From Bacteroides faecium (GTDB taxonomy: Bacteria; Bacteroidota; Bacteroidia; Bacteroidales; Bacteroidaceae): a DNA stretch of 64,000 bases. This document shows positions 61,340 through 64,000 of the stretch, piece by piece. Each line of letters begins with the position of its first letter. The stretch's first letter is position 1. The notes below the pieces were generated by a model. It did not search any database. It had not been told where the DNA came from and saw only the letters and a program-made list of their open reading frames with translations. Location of the stretch: positions 310,001 through 374,000 of the forward strand of contig NZ_CP050831.1 of the NCBI RefSeq assembly GCF_012113595.1, read 5' to 3'. Made by a program: the position numbers and the translations under genes.

Positions 61340-62650
61340 TTATCTTCTTGAACCGTTACCTCTTTCAGATGAACGGGAAGAGCTTGTGTTACTGCTTCTC
61401 GTACTTCCTGAAGAAGAACGTTTTTCTGTTTGTCCTCTGGAAACATTACTCCGGCTGGAGCTACTATTGCTTCGGGCGGAACCGGAATTTCTGTTACCCC
61501 GGCTGGAACTGGTGCTACTGCTACTACGGCTGGAACTATCGGTTATCCGACTGGAAGAACTATTGGTTCTTTCGGAACTGCCGTTTCTATTAGAGGAACG
61601 ACTTTCACTTCGTCTGCTTGAGCTTCCCGTTGAACTATTATTTGTACGTCCACTTTCACGATTGGAACTTGAAGTAGTAGAGCTTCCACTTGTTGGTCTA
61701 CGACTTGAGCCAGTTGAGCTTGAATTCGTCTCCGGTCGACGATGGGAATTTCCCTCGCCTCTGTTATTGTTTCTATCAGGCTTAACCTCTTTATTCGGTT
61801 TTTCATTCCCGGACGGAGTCGATGGTCTGGTAGAAGTTGATGGTCTATGTTCTGTTCCGGGACGAGAACCTGTTGACGTTCCGGGACGTGAAGAATTGCC
61901 GGGGCGCGATGAGGAACCGGGACGCGTTGTTGTTCCAGGTCGGGTTGACGTCCCCGGACGAGTAGTAGTCGATGAACCCGGACGGGAAGAATTCCCCGGA
62001 CGTACAGCAACTCCCGGACGGGTAGGCGCATTGTGCGGACGATTGGAAGAATTCGGACGAAAATGAACCGACCCAAAATCCGAACGGCGATAAGAGTGAT
62101 ATACTCTCTCATCCCTCACCCGATGCGGCGTAGAATAATGGTGGAAATTATTATACCGCCCCCGATAATAACTTGTATGATGGATATACGGGCGATAATG
62201 TGCTCCACAATAAGTACGATAATGATAAGGTACTCCGAAATAGAACAAGCTACGATTCGGATAATTGACATAAACACGGAAATTCCATCTTCCTCCGGTT
62301 ACGTATATCGGCCGATAGAAATAATCAGCTCCCATAAACCGGCGATACTGTACATCACTCAATACCCAACGAAGATCATCATTACGAATATCCAATGCTT
62401 CATAGTAATCATCCAATGCCCATTCATAGCCACGTGCCACATAATCCATTATATTACGGACAGAATAAATAAAGTCGTAATTAATCTCATATGCATCATT
62501 ATATTGTTGAGTGCTCAAATTCATCTCATATGCCATCTTATCTGTAAGAAAACGTGTTTCCTTACGCACTTTGCTGGTACTCATTCCAGCCATCACGGTC
62601 ATACTGGCACCCAGACCGACAGCAAAGAGTAAAAACAGTATTCGCTTCAT
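61340..62650 (-). CDS. Exported protein with Ser/Arg/Gly-rich low-complexity tail
   Basis: The 436-aa protein has a signal peptide (MKRILFLLFAVGLGASMTVMA). Residues 25-200 form a globular region rich in Tyr/Arg/His (YEMNLSTQQYNDAYEINYDFIYSVRNIMDYVARGYEWALDDYY, then many HYR/YYRG words). From about 205, repeats of RPG/TRPGTS-type units give way to a long Ser/Arg/Asn-rich tail to the end. The tail is basic and probably disordered; it may bind nucleic acid or polysaccharide. Because of the repetitive codons, the opposite strand also shows long open frames, which are artefacts. It lies 14 bases upstream of nothing else but follows the DUF4476 genes on the same strand. Confidence 0.75.
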   Translation of the reverse strand: MKRILFLLFAVGLGASMTVMAGMSTSKVRKETRFLTDKMAYEMNLSTQQYNDAYEINYDFIYSVRNIMDYVARGYEWALDDYYEALDIRNDDLRWVLSDVQYRRFMGADYFYRPIYVTGGRWNFRVYVNYPNRSLFYFGVPYHYRTYCGAHYRPYIHHTSYYRGRYNNFHHYSTPHRVRDERVYHSYRRSDFGSVHFRPNSSNRPHNAPTRPGVAVRPGNSSRPGSSTTTRPGTSTRPGTTTRPGSSSRPGNSSRPGTSTGSRPGTEHRPSTSTRPSTPSGNEKPNKEVKPDRNNNRGEGNSHRRPETNSSSTGSSRRPTSGSSTTSSSNRESGRTNNSSTGSSSRRSESRSSNRNGSSERTNSSSSRITDSSSRSSSSTSSSRGNRNSGSARSNSSSSRSNVSRGQTEKRSSSGSTRSSNTSSSRSSERGNGSRR

Positions 62651-62664
62651 AATTCAACCTCCTA

Positions 62665-63345
62665 TCATTTATTATTCTGATGATACTCCTTGATAAACTT
62701 ACGCACCTCATCTTTATATATATTAGTGAATAAGATATCAATCACCTTGTTAAAATTCTGCTTATCCCTTACATACGGATACAACATCTTCATCACATCC
62801 ACTTGATCGGGAGTATAAGAAAATTCTTTTACTATTGCCACACATTGAGTTGAATTGACATCATGATTTCCTAGCATACCGTTAATCAACTTCTTTTGGT
62901 CATCACTCATAATCGTGAATTTCAACTTATCTATGAAAGCATCAAACTCCTTCTCAGTCATCAAACGTATTTCCTTGACCGGTTCATTGCCGGGAAAGAC
63001 TTGAACGGTATTGCTGACAGGCGGGGGGACAACGACCGGATGCGGCGAAGGTCTGCCGTAACCTCTGAATGTATCCATACTTGACACTTCACCGTTTGAA
63101 AATTGGACGACAATCGTCATCGGTTCGCTCGTTAAGACAGGTGTTCCGCCGTCACGATGAAATTCCCACTCTTCCATATCTCCGTCAAACCGCCGATAGT
63201 CGGGCTTGCCTAAAATAGCTTCTACCTCCCGTTGAGACATTCCCTGATGTATCCCCATCACTTGTTTGGTAGATATGTAGCTCGTAAAACAACTACTGAC
63301 CAGTAGCCCTACTGCCAAACACAGGATAATATGTATCTTTTTCAT
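62665..63345 (-). CDS. DUF4476 lipoprotein with SmpA/OmlA-like N-domain
   Basis: A 226-aa lipoprotein (lipobox LLVSSC, Cys19). Residues 30-95 resemble the BamE/SmpA fold (MGIHQGMSQREVEAILGKPDYRRFDGDMEEWEFH). A Pro-rich linker leads to a DUF4476 domain (about 130-226: MTEKEFDAFIDKLKFTIMSDDQKKLINGML...FSYTPDQVDVMKMLYPYVRDKQNFNKVIDILF). DUF4476 also forms the C-terminus of the next gene upstream. It is 14 bases ahead of the Ser/Arg-rich protein gene, so the three minus-strand genes form an operon. Confidence 0.85.
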   Translation of the reverse strand: MKKIHIILCLAVGLLVSSCFTSYISTKQVMGIHQGMSQREVEAILGKPDYRRFDGDMEEWEFHRDGGTPVLTSEPMTIVVQFSNGEVSSMDTFRGYGRPSPHPVVVPPPVSNTVQVFPGNEPVKEIRLMTEKEFDAFIDKLKFTIMSDDQKKLINGMLGNHDVNSTQCVAIVKEFSYTPDQVDVMKMLYPYVRDKQNFNKVIDILFTNIYKDEVRKFIKEYHQNNK

Positions 63346-63376
63346 AACTGTATCGTTTTTAATTAGTTAACCAATA

Positions 63377-64000
63377 TCAGCGTCTTCCATAGTTCTGAAC
63401 AAACTTATTCATCTCATCCTTATTTGAAGAGAATGTCAGCGTAGAAATTACCGTAAAGAAAGCCTCTTTATCAACAATCCGGGGATACATCATCTTCATA
63501 ATCTCCATCCGGTCATCATCAAAAGTATAGAGTTTCGTCAGTTGGAGACATTGACCGGAAGTAAAATCCGAACTTGCCAATGCTGCATTTATCAACGCTA
63601 TGCGGTCATCTTTGAAAGGTTCTTTCTTCACATTACTAAGGAATGTCTGGAAGAGTCGGTTGTCCATCACTCTGTCGTGTCGGTCATAATCCGGACGATG
63701 TACACCGTGTCCCGGACGTCCGGGTCTGTTGTCCGGGCGTATCTCGTCACGTCCATCCACCATTATCTCTTTTACACCATTTCCGTCGAAATAAACACGT
63801 TCATTATACAATCTCTCCCCTCTCCATGCCCGCTCTCCCGGACGGGTAAAACGGGTAGCATACACTTCAACAGTATAATATCCCGATCTCAGGTTGGCAA
63901 CGAAACAAGTAGTAGTCGGCAGGCACATCTGATTTCCGCCAAAGTAAACAAGAATCGGAGTGTTTCCGCCGTCGATACGGATTCCGCTGATAGATTGTGC
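63377..64000 (-). CDS. DUF4476 protein, N-terminus cut by the window edge
   Basis: The frame stays open to base 64000, so this is a partial gene: at least 207 residues are visible. The upstream part (GIRIDGGNTPILVYFGGNQMCLPTTT...RSGYYTVEVYATRF) is a beta-sandwich-like domain found before DUF4476 in Bacteroidetes proteins. A linker rich in RPG/HDR words follows, and the DUF4476 domain (about the last 95 residues: FLSNVKKEPFKDDRIALINAAL...FDDDRMEIMKMMYPRIVDKEAFFTVISTL) ends the protein. It is the first visible gene of the minus-strand operon with the other DUF4476 gene. Confidence 0.82.
   Translation of the reverse strand, partial: AQSISGIRIDGGNTPILVYFGGNQMCLPTTTCFVANLRSGYYTVEVYATRFTRPGERAWRGERLYNERVYFDGNGVKEIMVDGRDEIRPDNRPGRPGHGVHRPDYDRHDRVMDNRLFQTFLSNVKKEPFKDDRIALINAALASSDFTSGQCLQLTKLYTFDDDRMEIMKMMYPRIVDKEAFFTVISTLTFSSNKDEMNKFVQNYGRR

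Noticed and set aside
61386..62066. 226-codon plus-strand frame rich in Leu/Glu/Val
   Set aside because: It is the reverse of the low-complexity Ser/Arg/Gly-rich gene, where all frames stay open by composition.

Overview
This window is a stretch of a Bacteroides chromosome. The evidence is a 16S rRNA gene with Bacteroides-type sequence followed by tRNA-Ile(GAT) and tRNA-Ala(TGC), the Bacteroidetes promoter pattern TTTG-N19-21-TAnnTTTG in front of many genes, weak or absent Shine-Dalgarno sequences, and family content typical of the genus (Mfa2/FimB and fimbrillin lipoproteins, DUF3575, DUF4136, DUF4476 and DUF3836 proteins). The 16S variable regions look like the B. ovatus / xylanisolvens / caccae / finegoldii group, but a species call needs an alignment.

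Layout. 1-2526: the 5' part of an rRNA operon on the minus strand, driven by three tandem promoters. 2527-7909: a gene-poor zone with one 120-aa unknown gene, a 150-bp interrupted palindrome, several short repeat arrays, and a complete IS66 element (4622-6992) with an 8-bp target duplication. 7910-16173: a phase-variable surface locus made of a tyrosine recombinase, a 285-bp segment bounded by 18-bp inverted repeats, a DUF3575/OmpA-like protein, an Mfa2/FimB-type lipoprotein, two fimbrillin-like lipoproteins and a clostripain-type protease. 16315-22107: an orphan sigma-54 response regulator, a four-domain CoA-disulfide reductase/rhodanese/TusA/DsrE protein with a MarR regulator, and two envelope proteins. 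22285-28718: a minus-strand operon (split 5'-nucleotidase plus a NagZ/beta-lactamase fusion), rplS, and a ROK glucokinase. 28898-34728: a MacB-type ABC efflux operon with adaptor and TolC.

35058-51018 is the most unusual locus. A TPR lipoprotein histidine kinase and a LytTR response regulator are followed by nine co-directional genes for exported proteins: a WD40-like protein, a TPR-caspase, a carboxypeptidase-regulatory/beta-barrel protein, three fimbrillin-like lipoproteins, an LPP20-like protein, a DUF4384-like protein and a transglutaminase-like protein. Similar sequence boxes lie upstream of both the kinase and the first exported gene. Both fimbrillin loci in this window carry a clan CD cysteine protease, the clan that includes the gingipains which mature Porphyromonas pilins.

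51220-64000: an AAA-ATPase/PD-(D/E)XK protein, an MsrA-MsrB fusion, a DUF3836 protein, then an AT-rich accessory island (about 54590-59290). The island holds an IS1595-family transposase, small unknown genes, a candidate structured RNA of about 200 nt, a five-iteron array in front of a helix-turn-helix protein, and a truncated KilA-N gene. Core genes resume with a GT51 glycosyltransferase, a Ser/Arg-rich protein and two DUF4476 proteins, the last cut by the window edge.
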